A stretch of DNA of 50,167 nucleotides from an uncultured Clostridia bacterium (GCA_949747775.1 CATKGX010000106.1:1-50167), one strand, 5' to 3'; positions 31,490 through 42,274 are shown, counted from the first letter of the stretch. Translations and numbers: made by a program. Notes: generated by a model not told the origin, from the letters alone.

Positions 31490-32353
31490 ATGAAATTAAA
31501 AACCAAAAGAAATTTAATGTTAATCAAAAAATGGGGAAAAGAAGGAATATATATGGTAATTGGTTGTGCCATTATGGCAATGGGAACAGCCTTATTTTTA
31601 TTACCTAACAAACTTTCTTCAGGTGGTTTTACAGGAATTGCTACTATTATATATTATCTATCTCAAATGCCTTTAGGAGCTACCATGGTAATCATAAATA
31701 TTCCATTATTTATTATGGCATTTGTTAGAGTTGGAAAAGAAACTACAATAAAAGGAATGATAGGAACCTTCATGTTAGCTTTTTTCTTAGATATATTTGA
31801 AAAAATGGAGCCGTTGACAGAAGATAGATTTCTAGCCTGTATTTATGGAGGAATTTGTATTGGAATTGGAACAGCGATTATTTTAAAAGCACATGCGTCA
31901 ACAGGGGGGACTGATATGCTTTCTTATATTATTCGTTCTTACCGTCCACAGTTTAGAGCAGGGAATTTAATTGTTATTGTAGACACGATTATCGTATTTT
32001 TAAATGTAATGGTATTTAAGCAAATTGAGATTGGCTTATATTCAGCAATTGCAATTTATATTATGGGAAAAATGATAGATATTATATTTGAAGGAATCTA
32101 TTTTACAAAAAATATGTTTATTGTATCAAACCAATATAAAGAAATTAGTAAACAAATAGAAAAAACATTAGATAGAAGTAGTACAGCAATTTATGCAAAA
32201 GGGATGTATACAAGACAAAAGAAGATGATGCTTTGGTGTGTGGGTTCAAGAAATGACGTAGCACGTATTAAAGAAATAGCAAAAAAAATAGATCCAGGGT
32301 CTTTTATTGTAATATCTAATGCACGTGAAGCGTGGGGAAAAGGTTTTAGATAG
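31490..32353 (+). CDS. YitT family membrane protein (DUF2179 C-terminus)
   Basis: 'LLPNKLSSGGFTGIATIIYYL', 'HASTGGTDMLSYIIRSY', 'DPGSFIVISNAREAWGKGF'. Confidence 0.9.
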   Translation: MKLKTKRNLMLIKKWGKEGIYMVIGCAIMAMGTALFLLPNKLSSGGFTGIATIIYYLSQMPLGATMVIINIPLFIMAFVRVGKETTIKGMIGTFMLAFFLDIFEKMEPLTEDRFLACIYGGICIGIGTAIILKAHASTGGTDMLSYIIRSYRPQFRAGNLIVIVDTIIVFLNVMVFKQIEIGLYSAIAIYIMGKMIDIIFEGIYFTKNMFIVSNQYKEISKQIEKTLDRSSTAIYAKGMYTRQKKMMLWCVGSRNDVARIKEIAKKIDPGSFIVISNAREAWGKGFR

Positions 32354-32473
32354 AATGGAAAATATTACAAAAAAATGTTCGTAGATTTTATTGACACTTA
32401 GGAGATTCCATTGTATAATTCAAAGTATAAAAATGGAGAAAGATATAAGTGGAATACAAAAAAGGAAGAGGAT

Positions 32474-33343
32474 ATGGAAGAACAAAAATATATAATAAAA
32501 AATGTACAATCTTTTGAACCAAAACACATTTTTGAATGTGGGCAGTGTTTTAGATGGGATAAAGCAGAAGATGGAAGTTATATAGGGATTGTAAAAAATA
32601 ATGTACTATCTGTAAAAAAAGAAGGTAAGGATATTATTTTTAAAGGAATGTGCGAAGAAAATATAAAGCAGATTTGTACATACTATTTTGATTTAGATAG
32701 AAATTATGAACAAATTAAGCAAACATTATCAAAAGTAGACCATTATCTTGAAAATAGTATTTTATATGGAAGCGGAATTCGTATTTTAAATCAAGATTTA
32801 TGGGAAACTATTATTTCTTTTATCATTTCTGCCAATAACAATATTCCTAGAATAAAAGGGATTATTCAGAAACTGTCACAAGCATATGGAAATAAAATTG
32901 AGTGGGATGGAAAAACTTATTATACATTTCCAACAGTAAAAGAATTATCAAAAGCAAGCGTGCAAGACTTAAGAAGTTTAGGATTAGGATTTCGAGATAA
33001 GTATGTCTATGAAACAACAAGGAAAATTTTAAATGAAGAAATTAATTTAAACAAGATGCATGAGCAAATTGATACAGAAAAACTAAGAAAAACGTTACTA
33101 ACATTACCAGGAGTAGGACCAAAAGTAGCGGATTGTATTCTATTATTTTCTACGTTAAAACGATTTGATGTTTTTCCAATAGATGTATGGGTAAGACGTG
33201 TGATGAATGATTTATATATCAAAAAGGAAGACGAAACGAAAGTAAATAAAAAAGAAATAGAAAGTTTAGCAAAACAAAAATATGGAAATTTAGAAGGAAT
33301 TGCGCAACAATATTTATTTTACTGGAAAAGAGATTTAGCATAA
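32474..33343 (+). CDS. 8-oxoguanine DNA glycosylase (OGG family, HhH-GPD)
   Basis: 'FECGQCFRWDKAEDGSY', 'LLTLPGVGPKVADCILLFSTLKRFDVFPIDVWVRRVM'. Confidence 0.92.
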   Translation: MEEQKYIIKNVQSFEPKHIFECGQCFRWDKAEDGSYIGIVKNNVLSVKKEGKDIIFKGMCEENIKQICTYYFDLDRNYEQIKQTLSKVDHYLENSILYGSGIRILNQDLWETIISFIISANNNIPRIKGIIQKLSQAYGNKIEWDGKTYYTFPTVKELSKASVQDLRSLGLGFRDKYVYETTRKILNEEINLNKMHEQIDTEKLRKTLLTLPGVGPKVADCILLFSTLKRFDVFPIDVWVRRVMNDLYIKKEDETKVNKKEIESLAKQKYGNLEGIAQQYLFYWKRDLA

Positions 33344-33355
33344 AAAGGAGAAAAA

Positions 33356-36300
33356 ATGGGATTTAAGATTATATATGGAAGGTCTGGAACAGGAAAAAGT
33401 ACATACATATTTAACGAGATAGCACAAAAGTTAGAAAAACAGATACATAAAAAAATATATATTGTTACACCAGAACAATTTTCTTTTACAGCAGAAAAGA
33501 AATTGCTAGAAAGTATTGGTACCAATGCTGTTCTTGATGCAGAAGTATTAACATTTAATCGTATGGCATATCGCGTATTACAAGAATTGAAAAGAGCTAA
33601 AATAGCAAGTTTATCTACATGTGGTAAATCAATGTTAGTTTATGATATTTTAGAAGAAAAAAGGAAAGAACTTAAATTTATAGGAAAGTCACTTGAAAAT
33701 GTACAACTGGTGGGCAGACAAATTACAGAATTTAAGAAACATGGAGTAACAGTAGAAAAACTAAAACAGGCAACATTAGAAACACAAGATGAATATTTAA
33801 AAGCAAAAATGCAAGATATGTTACAAGTATATAGTCAATATGATGAAGTGATACAAAATGAATATATTGATGAAAATGATAGTTTATCAATATTAGCAGA
33901 AAATTTGCAATATATAGAGTCATTTAAAAATTGCGATATTTATATAGACGAATTTGCTGGTTTTACAAAACAAGAATATGAAGTGTTAAAGGCATTGATA
34001 CAAAATCAAAATCATATAACAATGACAGTATGTACAGATGAAGCTAAAACAAGTATTGTACCAGATACAGATATATTTTATGCCAATAAGCAAACTTTAG
34101 ATAGAGTTTTTCAAATTGTTCAGAAAGAAAATATATCTATAGAAGAAGTAAAATTAGAAAAAAGACATCGTTTTAAAAACGAAGAATTAAAACATTTAGA
34201 ACAAAATATCTATGCAGTCCCATATCAGAAATATCAGAATCATTTAAATTATATACAGTTATTTTTAGCTGCTAATGAGTATTCAGAAATAGAACATATT
34301 TGTCAAGAAATTGTTAAATTGGTAAGAGATAAACAATATCGCTATAATGATATTGCAGTTGTTACCAAAAATTTAGAGAGCTATTCCAACTTATGCAAAG
34401 CAATTTTTCACCAATATCATATACCAGTATTTATTGATGAAAAAAAGGACTTAAGTCAAAACATATTAGTACGATATTTACTGGCAATATTAAATATATT
34501 TGCTAAAAATTGGACATATGAATCAATGTTTGAATACATTAAAACAGGTTTTTTAGAAATAGATCATTTGGATGTACATTTATTAGAAAACTATTGCTTA
34601 AAATGGGGAATAAAGGGAAGTAAATGGTACAAAAGCGATTGGGACTTTTATGATGAAACAGAAGAAGTAAAAGAAAAGATTTTACATATGAAAGAACAAA
34701 TTGTACCCAAATTATTAAGCTTTAAACAAAAACTAGCAGGTATAAGGGATGTTAAAAATATTACAAAACAATTATATCAGTTTCTAATAGAAAATGACAT
34801 TGATAAAAAATTAGAAAAAAAAGTGCAATTACTTTGTGAAAAAGGAAAATTAGAAAAAGCAAAAGAGTATGAAACAAGTTGGAAAATAGTAATGGATGTA
34901 TTAGACGAGATTATTTTAGTATTAGGAGAAAAAAAAGTTTCGTTTGAAAAATATGCAGAAATTTTAAAAATGGGATTAGGGAATAGTGGACTTGGAAAGA
35001 TTCCAGCAACACAAGATCAAGTAATTGTGGGAGATGTGGATAGGTCAAGAAGTCATAGAGTAAGAGCTGTATTTATGATTGGGTTAAATGATGGCGTGTT
35101 TCCCAATATTAATAAAAATGAGGGATTTTTTAATGATAATGATCGAGAAAAACTAAAACAATGTGGTGCAGAACTTGCAAAAGGTAGCTTGGAAAAACTG
35201 TATGATGATAATTTTAATATTTATAAAGCATTTACAGCAGCAGAAGAAGAACTATATTTGTCTTATGCTTCATCAGACCTAGAAGGAAAAACTTTAAGAG
35301 CATCTATTTTAATTAGTCGAATAAAAAAGATATTTCCGAACTTAGAAGAGAAAAGTGATATTGTTACAAAGAATAATGAGATCATTACAGAAGAAGTTTG
35401 TTTTGAGGATTTATTAAATCAAATTCGAAAATTAAAAGAAAATGGTAAATTGGAAGAAGAAGAGGAAAAGACGCTACTAGAATTATTCTATTTTTATGGA
35501 AGAAATGAAAAGTGGAAAGATAGACTATTTAGCACAATGCAAGCAATTTCCTATACCAATAAACCACATCATGTAAGCAGTATGTCAATACAAAAATTGT
35601 ATGGTAATACTTTGAAAACTAGTATTTCAAGGTTAGAACAATATAGAGCTTGTCCATTTTCATATTACTTAAAATATGGTTTAAAATTATCCGAACAAAA
35701 TAAATTTCAAATAGGAGCTATTGATACTGGAACTTTTATGCATGATGTTATTGACGAATTTTTTGAAATATTACAAGAACAAGGGTTGCAAGTTAAAACC
35801 ATTACAGATGAAGAAATAAAAAAGATAATAGACCAAATTATGGAGGAAAAATTAGGATTAAAAAAGAATTATATCTTTACAAGTATTCCAAAATATAGAG
35901 TATTATCTAGCAGATTAAAACGAGTCATAAAAAGATCTATGAAATATATAATAGAAAGCTTAAAGTATAGTAAATTTGACATATTAGGACATGAACTGGA
36001 ATTTAAACAAGGAAAAGAATATAAGCCAATAGAGTTTGTGTTAGACAGTGGTAAAAAGGTAGAAATTACAGGAAAAATTGATAGAATTGATATTGCCAAA
36101 ACAGCAGAAGGAAAATATATTAGAATTATAGACTATAAATCTTCTATAAAAGATATTAATTTAAATGAAGTACAAGCAGGGTTGCAATTACAACTATTAA
36201 CCTATTTAGATGCAGTATGTGAAGTAAATGACTTACTTCCAGCGGGAGTGTTATATTTCAATTTGATAGATCCATCTATCAAATCAGATAAAAGATTAAC

Positions 36301-36709
36301 AGATGAAGAAATTGAACTTGAAATACGTAAGCAATTTAAAATGAAAGGTCTTATATTAGCTGATGTAGATATTGTACGAATGATGGATACAAAATTAGAA
36401 AAGGGAAGTTCTAACATTGTGCCAGCATATATTGATAAAGAAGGAAACTTAAGTAATAAGTCAAATAGTGTTACACGTAAAGAATTTGAAAAATTGCAAA
36501 AATATACAAAACATATGATTAAACAAATTGGAGAAGAAATCTTGACAGGAAATATTGAAATAAAGCCATACTATAAAGTAAAAGGAGGAAAAACTCCTTG
36601 TGAGTATTGTAAATACAAGCCAATTTGTAATTTTAATAATGGAATTTGTCCAAGTTCATACAGGTATATAGGAAATATAGCTAAAGATACAATCTTAGAA
36701 AATATGTAG
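33356..36709 (+). CDS. addB: ATP-dependent helicase/nuclease subunit B
   Basis: 'IYGRSGTGKSTYIFNEIA'; C-terminal 'RIIDYKSSIKDINLNEVQAGLQLQLLTYLDA'; Fe-S cysteines 'CEYCKYKPIC'. Confidence 0.93.
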   Translation: MGFKIIYGRSGTGKSTYIFNEIAQKLEKQIHKKIYIVTPEQFSFTAEKKLLESIGTNAVLDAEVLTFNRMAYRVLQELKRAKIASLSTCGKSMLVYDILEEKRKELKFIGKSLENVQLVGRQITEFKKHGVTVEKLKQATLETQDEYLKAKMQDMLQVYSQYDEVIQNEYIDENDSLSILAENLQYIESFKNCDIYIDEFAGFTKQEYEVLKALIQNQNHITMTVCTDEAKTSIVPDTDIFYANKQTLDRVFQIVQKENISIEEVKLEKRHRFKNEELKHLEQNIYAVPYQKYQNHLNYIQLFLAANEYSEIEHICQEIVKLVRDKQYRYNDIAVVTKNLESYSNLCKAIFHQYHIPVFIDEKKDLSQNILVRYLLAILNIFAKNWTYESMFEYIKTGFLEIDHLDVHLLENYCLKWGIKGSKWYKSDWDFYDETEEVKEKILHMKEQIVPKLLSFKQKLAGIRDVKNITKQLYQFLIENDIDKKLEKKVQLLCEKGKLEKAKEYETSWKIVMDVLDEIILVLGEKKVSFEKYAEILKMGLGNSGLGKIPATQDQVIVGDVDRSRSHRVRAVFMIGLNDGVFPNINKNEGFFNDNDREKLKQCGAELAKGSLEKLYDDNFNIYKAFTAAEEELYLSYASSDLEGKTLRASILISRIKKIFPNLEEKSDIVTKNNEIITEEVCFEDLLNQIRKLKENGKLEEEEEKTLLELFYFYGRNEKWKDRLFSTMQAISYTNKPHHVSSMSIQKLYGNTLKTSISRLEQYRACPFSYYLKYGLKLSEQNKFQIGAIDTGTFMHDVIDEFFEILQEQGLQVKTITDEEIKKIIDQIMEEKLGLKKNYIFTSIPKYRVLSSRLKRVIKRSMKYIIESLKYSKFDILGHELEFKQGKEYKPIEFVLDSGKKVEITGKIDRIDIAKTAEGKYIRIIDYKSSIKDINLNEVQAGLQLQLLTYLDAVCEVNDLLPAGVLYFNLIDPSIKSDKRLTDEEIELEIRKQFKMKGLILADVDIVRMMDTKLEKGSSNIVPAYIDKEGNLSNKSNSVTRKEFEKLQKYTKHMIKQIGEEILTGNIEIKPYYKVKGGKTPCEYCKYKPICNFNNGICPSSYRYIGNIAKDTILENM

Positions 36710-36718
36710 AAAAAGTAG

Positions 36719-36756
36719 AAAATTCTTGGGGGGAAGTATTATCCCCCAAGAATTTT
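36719..36756 (+). terminator. Terminator after addB
   Basis: AAAATTCTTGGGGG...CCCCCAAGAATTTT. Confidence 0.75.
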
Positions 36757-36821
36757 AACTTGCTTTTTTGCATAAAATAGCATAAGATATTGTACAAGAA
36801 GTGAGAAAAGGTAGGGGATAG

Positions 36822-37631
36822 ATGAAAAAAATACTTTTAGAAGATGAAAAAGTAATAATTTATAAGCAAGATAATATAGATTATTTACAGTTTAAAAGAT
36901 TACTAGAGTATCCAAACTTAATACATGCATATACATTAAAAAGTAAAGGTGAGTTAAATTTTGTACCAGAATATCAAGATAGTGAAATGCTAGAAAAAAG
37001 CAAACAAAAAATATGTAAGGTTTTAGGATTACAAACGCAAAATATTGTAAAGCCACACCAAACGCATACGAATATAGTAAAAAAAGTAACAGAACCAATA
37101 GAAAAATTTAATGATGTAGATGGAATGATAACCGGCAAAACTAAGATAGCATTATGTACTACTTCGGCAGACTGTACAACATTTTTGATATATGACCCAG
37201 TAAAACATGTTATAGGAAATATTCATTCTGGTTGGAGAGGTACTGTTCAGAAAATAGGGCAAAATGCAATAAAAGAAATGATAGAAGCTTATGGAAGCAA
37301 ACCAAAGGACATTATTTGCTGTATCTGTCCGCATATACGAAAATGCCATTTTGAAGTAGAAACAGATGTAATGGAACTATTTAAAAAGGAATTTCGAAAT
37401 CTTTCTTTGGGAGAAGGAATAATAGAAAAAGGACAAATAATAGATGGAAAACAAAAATATGATATAGATACAACAAAAATAAATATAGAACTATTAAAAC
37501 AAGCTGGCTTGAAACAAGAAAATATCATAGATAGTGGAATTTGTACAGTATGTAATGAAAGCCAATTCCACTCATATAGAGCCCATAAACAACAATCAGG
37601 TAGAAATGCAGGTATCATTTGTAGGTATTAG
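36822..37631 (+). CDS. pgeF: Laccase-domain protein (YfiH/PgeF family)
   Basis: 'KPHQTHTNIV', 'CTTSADCTTFLIYDP', 'NIHSGWRGTVQKI'. Confidence 0.9.
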   Translation: MKKILLEDEKVIIYKQDNIDYLQFKRLLEYPNLIHAYTLKSKGELNFVPEYQDSEMLEKSKQKICKVLGLQTQNIVKPHQTHTNIVKKVTEPIEKFNDVDGMITGKTKIALCTTSADCTTFLIYDPVKHVIGNIHSGWRGTVQKIGQNAIKEMIEAYGSKPKDIICCICPHIRKCHFEVETDVMELFKKEFRNLSLGEGIIEKGQIIDGKQKYDIDTTKINIELLKQAGLKQENIIDSGICTVCNESQFHSYRAHKQQSGRNAGIICRY

Positions 37632-37708
37632 GGATGAAAAAACGACAAAGGCGACATGAATTTAATTTGTCCCCAAAAGAGGACAAACTGCAAGGGAGGA
37701 AGAAGAAA

Positions 37709-38617
37709 ATGTTTGAACGATTAAAAAAAGGAGATGTAATTGGTGTTGTTGCACCATCATCGGCGGTAGATAAAGATGATTTAGAACCAATTAATAATTC
37801 TGTAATGCTAATGGAAGCGGCAGGTTTTCACATTAAATTTGGGGAAAATGTTTTTAAAAATACATTAGGGTATGGTGCTACACCTAAGGAAAAAGCAGAA
37901 GACATTAATAACATGTTTGCCGATAAAGAAGTAAAAGCTATATTTTGCTTAAGTGGAGGATTTAATTCAAATTGCGTATTTGATTACTTAGATTATGATA
38001 TAATCGCTAAAAATCCAAAGCCAATTTGTGGCTTTAGTGATAGTACTTCACTTACGAATGCTATTTATAGTAAAGCAGGTGTAATTACATTTAATGGGCC
38101 TACTTTTAAGGCATTAACAACTTGGGCAACAGAATATGGCTATAAAGAAGTAGTGAAACGATTTGTAGAAGGAAGCTTAGAGCTAGGCGAGAAAGATGAT
38201 GAATATATCACAATAAAAGAGGGAGCTGCAGAAGGAAGGCTAGTGGGCGGTAATTTGAGCTTAACAAGTGAAATGTGCACAGGAAATTATAGTATTGATT
38301 TTCAAGATAAAATATTATTTATAGAAGAATTTTGTTTAGAAACACCTCCAGAACTTGTAGCAAATTATTTATACCATATGAAACAAAATGGTGTGTTTGA
38401 TAAGATAAAAGGAATATGGGTTGGCAATTATGATGGTAGTATTCCACTAGAGAAAATTTTGCTAGATGTGTTACAAGACGAATATGATATTCCTATCATT
38501 AAGTCTAATAATTTTGGACATACAGAAAAGAAGACAGTGATTCCAGTTGGAGGAATGGCAAAAATAGATACAAATGATGAAGTAAAGATAAAATTAATGG
38601 AAAAAATGGTGAAATAG
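37709..38617 (+). CDS. LD-carboxypeptidase (S66/MccF family)
   Basis: 'KGDVIGVVAPSSAVDKDDLEP', 'ICGFSDSTSLTNAIYSKAGVITFNGP', C-terminal 'FGHTEKKTVIPVGGMAKID'. Confidence 0.9.
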   Translation: MFERLKKGDVIGVVAPSSAVDKDDLEPINNSVMLMEAAGFHIKFGENVFKNTLGYGATPKEKAEDINNMFADKEVKAIFCLSGGFNSNCVFDYLDYDIIAKNPKPICGFSDSTSLTNAIYSKAGVITFNGPTFKALTTWATEYGYKEVVKRFVEGSLELGEKDDEYITIKEGAAEGRLVGGNLSLTSEMCTGNYSIDFQDKILFIEEFCLETPPELVANYLYHMKQNGVFDKIKGIWVGNYDGSIPLEKILLDVLQDEYDIPIIKSNNFGHTEKKTVIPVGGMAKIDTNDEVKIKLMEKMVK

Positions 38618-38638
38618 AAATAAAAAGTGGAGAGAGAA

Positions 38639-39196
38639 ATGTACGATAATTGGGAAGAACTAGAACAAAGTATTGTAAATTGCCAGAAATGCAAGTTATG
38701 TCAAAATAGAAATCATATTGTATTTGGTATTGGAAATAAAAATGCAGATATTATGCTAATAGGAGAAGGACCAGGAGCAGACGAGGATAAGCAAGGAATT
38801 CCTTTTGTAGGAAAAGCAGGACAGTTAATGAATAAGGCTTTTGAAGCTTTAGGAATTGACAGAGGAAGTGTGTATATTGCTAACATTGTAAAATGTAGAC
38901 CCCCTGCTAATAGAGTTCCAGAAGCAGATGAGGCAGAGGCTTGCCTTAATTATTTAAGAAATCAGGTTATTTTAGTGAAGCCTAAAATTATTGTGCTTCT
39001 TGGTAGTACCGCCTTGAAAAATATTTTAGGCAAGGAGTATGGTATTACTTCAGCAAGAGGCAAATGGATAGAAAGAAAAGGAATTCTATATATGCCAACT
39101 TGGCATCCAGCAGCTTTACTTCGTGACGAGACTAAGAAGATAGAGTTTTGGAAAGATTTGAAGTTGGTGATTGAAAAGTATCATTCATTTAGCTAA
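38639..39196 (+). CDS. Uracil-DNA glycosylase, family 4 (Fe-S)
   Basis: 'CQKCKLCQNRNHIVFGIGNKNADIMLIGEGPGADEDKQGIPFVGKAGQLMNKAF', 'TWHPAALLRD'. Confidence 0.93.
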   Translation: MYDNWEELEQSIVNCQKCKLCQNRNHIVFGIGNKNADIMLIGEGPGADEDKQGIPFVGKAGQLMNKAFEALGIDRGSVYIANIVKCRPPANRVPEADEAEACLNYLRNQVILVKPKIIVLLGSTALKNILGKEYGITSARGKWIERKGILYMPTWHPAALLRDETKKIEFWKDLKLVIEKYHSFS

Positions 39197-39256
39197 GTGT
39201 AAGCTCTCCTTGGGGGTACTGTGTATGAATAATAAGAGTATTTGACTAGTAAATTT

Positions 39257-39296
39257 AGGATATAAGGTCAGGAGGATTGACTTTATATCCTTTTTA
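39257..39296 (+). terminator. Terminator after the uracil-DNA glycosylase gene
   Basis: AGGATATAAGGTCA..TGACTTTATATCCTTTTTA. Confidence 0.7.
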
Positions 39297-39322
39297 AATA
39301 TACAATAGAAGTATAGGAATTT

Positions 39323-40601
39323 ATGAAGATAGAAAAAGAGGAAATAGAGATGGCAGAAAAGATAGTAGAAAAGATGGAGTATTGTTTGAATTGTAAGGCA
39401 AGGCCTTGTAGTAATAAGGGATGTCCGCTTTCTAATGATATTCCAACATTTATTAAGCTTGCAAAAGAAGGAAAAATAGAAGAGGCATATCATGTGCTTA
39501 CAAATACAACAATGCTTCGGAAGTGTTTGTGGAAGAATTTGTCCTCATGAGAAGCAATGTCAAGGAAGTTGTGTAAGAGGTATAAAAGGAGAACCTGTAG
39601 AGATTGGAGAAATAGAAGCATATATTTTTGATGAAGCCATTAAAAATGGATATGATAAGAATTTACCCAAAACTGAGGAATTAAAAGGAAAGAAAATTGC
39701 GGTAATAGGAAGTGGTCCAGCAGGTTTAAATGCAGCAGCTTTTTTGGCAAGATATGGAGCAGATGTTACGATATATGAGAAGTACCAAAAACTTGGTGGC
39801 ATTCTAGCCCACGGAATACCAGATTTTAGGTTAGAAAAGACTGTACTAGAAAAAACAATAAGGCAAATTTTAAATTTGGGAATTACAGTAAAGTTAGGTC
39901 AAACATTAGGAAAAGAGATTACCATAGAAAGTTTAAAAAAGGAATATGATGCTATTTTTCTTGGGATTGGGGCAAATGTACCAAGCAAAATGAATATACC
40001 AGGAGAAGACTTAGTAGGAGTGTATGGAGGAAATACAATTTTAGAAACAGGGAAACATCCAGATTATGCAGGAAAGAAAGTAGCTATTATTGGCGGAGGA
40101 AATGTAGCAATGGATTGTGCTAGAACCATAAAACGTATGGGAGCAAGCCAGGTAAGTGTTATTTACCGAAGAGCTGAAAAACAAATGCCAGCAGAAAGAA
40201 AAGAAATTGCAGATGCCAAAAGAGAAGGAATTGAGTTTTTATTTCAAACCAATGTTATAAAGATACTGGGAAATAGCAAAGTAGAAAAAATAGAATGCAT
40301 GAAAACACAGTTAGTAAAAAAAGAAGGAGAAACAAGAGAAATACCAATTGATATAAATGGTAGTAATTATATGATAGATATGGATTATGTTGTTATGGCA
40401 GTTGGTTCAAAAGCAGATAAAGAAGTTTTAGCTAACCTAGGTTTAGAATTAAATGAATGGGGATATATTAAAGTAAATGAAATGTATCAAACGTCTGACC
40501 CAAAAATATATGCAGGAGGGGACCTAATAGGCGAAAAAGCAACAGTAGCATGGGCAGCTAAAGCAGGAAGAGAAGCTGCAAATGCCATGAAAAATATGTA
40601 A
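39323..40601 (+). CDS. gltD: Glutamate synthase small subunit-like FAD/NAD(P) oxidoreductase (GltD family); continuous only with one +1 shift at CGG 39518
   Basis: 'YCLNCKARPCSNKGCPLSNDIPTFIKLAKEGKIEEAYHVLTNTTML-GSVCGRICPHEKQCQGSCVRG...VIGSGPAGLNAAAFLA'; the Fe-S binding N-domain is restored only by joining ORFs 39323..39550 and 39492..40601 at C|GGA. Confidence 0.92.
39518..39520 (+). other. CGG +1 frameshift site, gltD-like gene (ATG CTT C|GGA AGT)
   Basis: Zero frame gives MLRKCLWKNLSS*; skipping C gives MLGSVCGRICPHEKQC. Confidence 0.93.
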
Positions 40602-40712
40602 TTACAAAACATTGCAATTTACATAATTTTATAGTATAATAGAAAAGTACAAAATGTAGAAAGTTGGCGTTTAAAGCTAAAACAACCTTATAAAATTTTA
40701 GGAGGTAAGATT

Positions 40713-41015
40713 ATGTCATACCGGGAAGAACTATTCAAAATGGCTAAGCAGGGAAAGGAAAGAATGAAGGAAAAGCATGAAGAAGCGGTGAGCAAATGTA
40801 TAAAGGCTTATTGTGAATACGATGCATGCTATGGTCGTTTCAATGCTCATGTCGGTATAGGCGTTAAGCTGGAAGATAACTCAATTCTAACAGAAGGAGA
40901 GATAATAGAATTTGCAAAGGCAAATGATTTGGATTATGAAGTATATCCGAGTCAAAATTTGGTTAAGCTGGGATTTGATATTCCTCCAAACATGATGACA
41001 ATGCAAGAAGAGTAA
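40713..41015 (+). CDS. Small hypothetical protein (100 aa)
   Basis: GGAGGT seven bases upstream of ATG; contains in-frame CGG at codon 4. Confidence 0.7.
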   Translation: MSYREELFKMAKQGKERMKEKHEEAVSKCIKAYCEYDACYGRFNAHVGIGVKLEDNSILTEGEIIEFAKANDLDYEVYPSQNLVKLGFDIPPNMMTMQEE

Positions 41016-41035
41016 AACGATATGATATAACAAAA

Positions 41036-41069
41036 AAACAACCTATTCAAAGAAAAGAATAGGTTGTTT
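41036..41069. terminator. Bidirectional terminator between ORF 40713 and the HEXXH gene
   Basis: AAACAACCTATTC..GAATAGGTTGTTT. Confidence 0.75.
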
Positions 41070-41073
41070 CGTT

Positions 41074-42153
41074 TTATTTACTATTAATTTCCACTTTTGC
41101 GGTTAATACGGCTTTTAGTTTTCTAAAGAATACTGCAACTTTAGAAGTATTTACAACAGCAATTGCGGTGCTATTCATAATACTTTCATATTTATTATCT
41201 AAATCTATCATTTTATTAATATAATAATCATTAAAATTAGAATAATTTTCTGTAATACCGATAAAGTTTTTATAGTTATATAGTCTAAAGCGATAAGAAT
41301 CAATATCAGCTGTTGTTGTAATTTTGGAAAACTGTGTATTAAAGTATGAAGTATAAATAAGGTCTTGTGTGATAAAATATAAATCTTTTAGTTTATCTTT
41401 TAATTTGGTTATTTTATTTGCTATTTTTTGCGCTTTCATTCCTTCACAATTGTCAGATACCAACTTTTGGTTTAATTTAATGATTTTTTCTTCAATCTTC
41501 ATAATTTTATCTAAGCTATTTTGAATTTTTACTAAAGCATTAAAACCACATAAATCACTAAAACGTTCTTTAAATAAGTCTGTGCCATAAAATGTGCTAT
41601 CAAAAAGGTTTTCTTCACCTACAACATATGCCATTTGAGAAACTAAGTTACACAAAATAGGGTAATAGTTTGGGCTATTTGTTGGAAGAGATATGCCATA
41701 ATATTTTACAATCTCTTGTTTTTGCCCTAATGCTTTAGATGCCATTAATTGTACAGCTCCTTCATTAAGTGCTATACCTTGTACTTTTAAATCCTCAAAT
41801 GAACATAAACCAAGTCTTACTAAATTTCCTTTTTTATCTTTAATTTCTTGTAAGTAGTGTATAAATTCGTGCATTGCAAATTTTTCTAACTCACTAGTAG
41901 GCGTACCTTCTTTAAAATAAATAGATGAATTTTTATAAAAATAATTTGCTTCTGCATAGCCTTCTGGCATTTGGGCTATATACATTGGTATTCTTGATAA
42001 TGCAATAAAAAGGTTATGAAAAATAAAGTTTTGCTCTGGAAAAGTCTTGCAAATTTTTTCAGATACACTATGTGCCAAAGAATTTACACTTAATGTGTCT
42101 AATGTTCCAACAACTTGTATTCCATCCTTCTTTAATTCTGATTCAATACTCAT
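41074..42153 (-). CDS. Hypothetical protein with HEXXH zinc-metallopeptidase-like motif
   Basis: 'EKFAMHEFIHYLQEIKDKKGN' plus 'LNEGAVQLMASKALG'; no further family recognised. Confidence 0.7.
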   Translation of the reverse strand: MSIESELKKDGIQVVGTLDTLSVNSLAHSVSEKICKTFPEQNFIFHNLFIALSRIPMYIAQMPEGYAEANYFYKNSSIYFKEGTPTSELEKFAMHEFIHYLQEIKDKKGNLVRLGLCSFEDLKVQGIALNEGAVQLMASKALGQKQEIVKYYGISLPTNSPNYYPILCNLVSQMAYVVGEENLFDSTFYGTDLFKERFSDLCGFNALVKIQNSLDKIMKIEEKIIKLNQKLVSDNCEGMKAQKIANKITKLKDKLKDLYFITQDLIYTSYFNTQFSKITTTADIDSYRFRLYNYKNFIGITENYSNFNDYYINKMIDLDNKYESIMNSTAIAVVNTSKVAVFFRKLKAVLTAKVEINSK

Positions 42154-42274
42154 AATATATATTTCTCCTTAGTAACTCATATATCAACATTATACAACAC
42201 GATACTGCAAAATAATATAACAATTATATGACAATTATGTTACAAAAATATTACAAACTAGAAATACAAAGAAA

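Noticed and set aside
3790-39520. Frameshifts as homopolymer or long-read indel errors
   Set aside because: The extra base is always a C, always directly before a Gly codon in the coding register, in varied non-homopolymer contexts and on both strands. Raw reads should still be checked.
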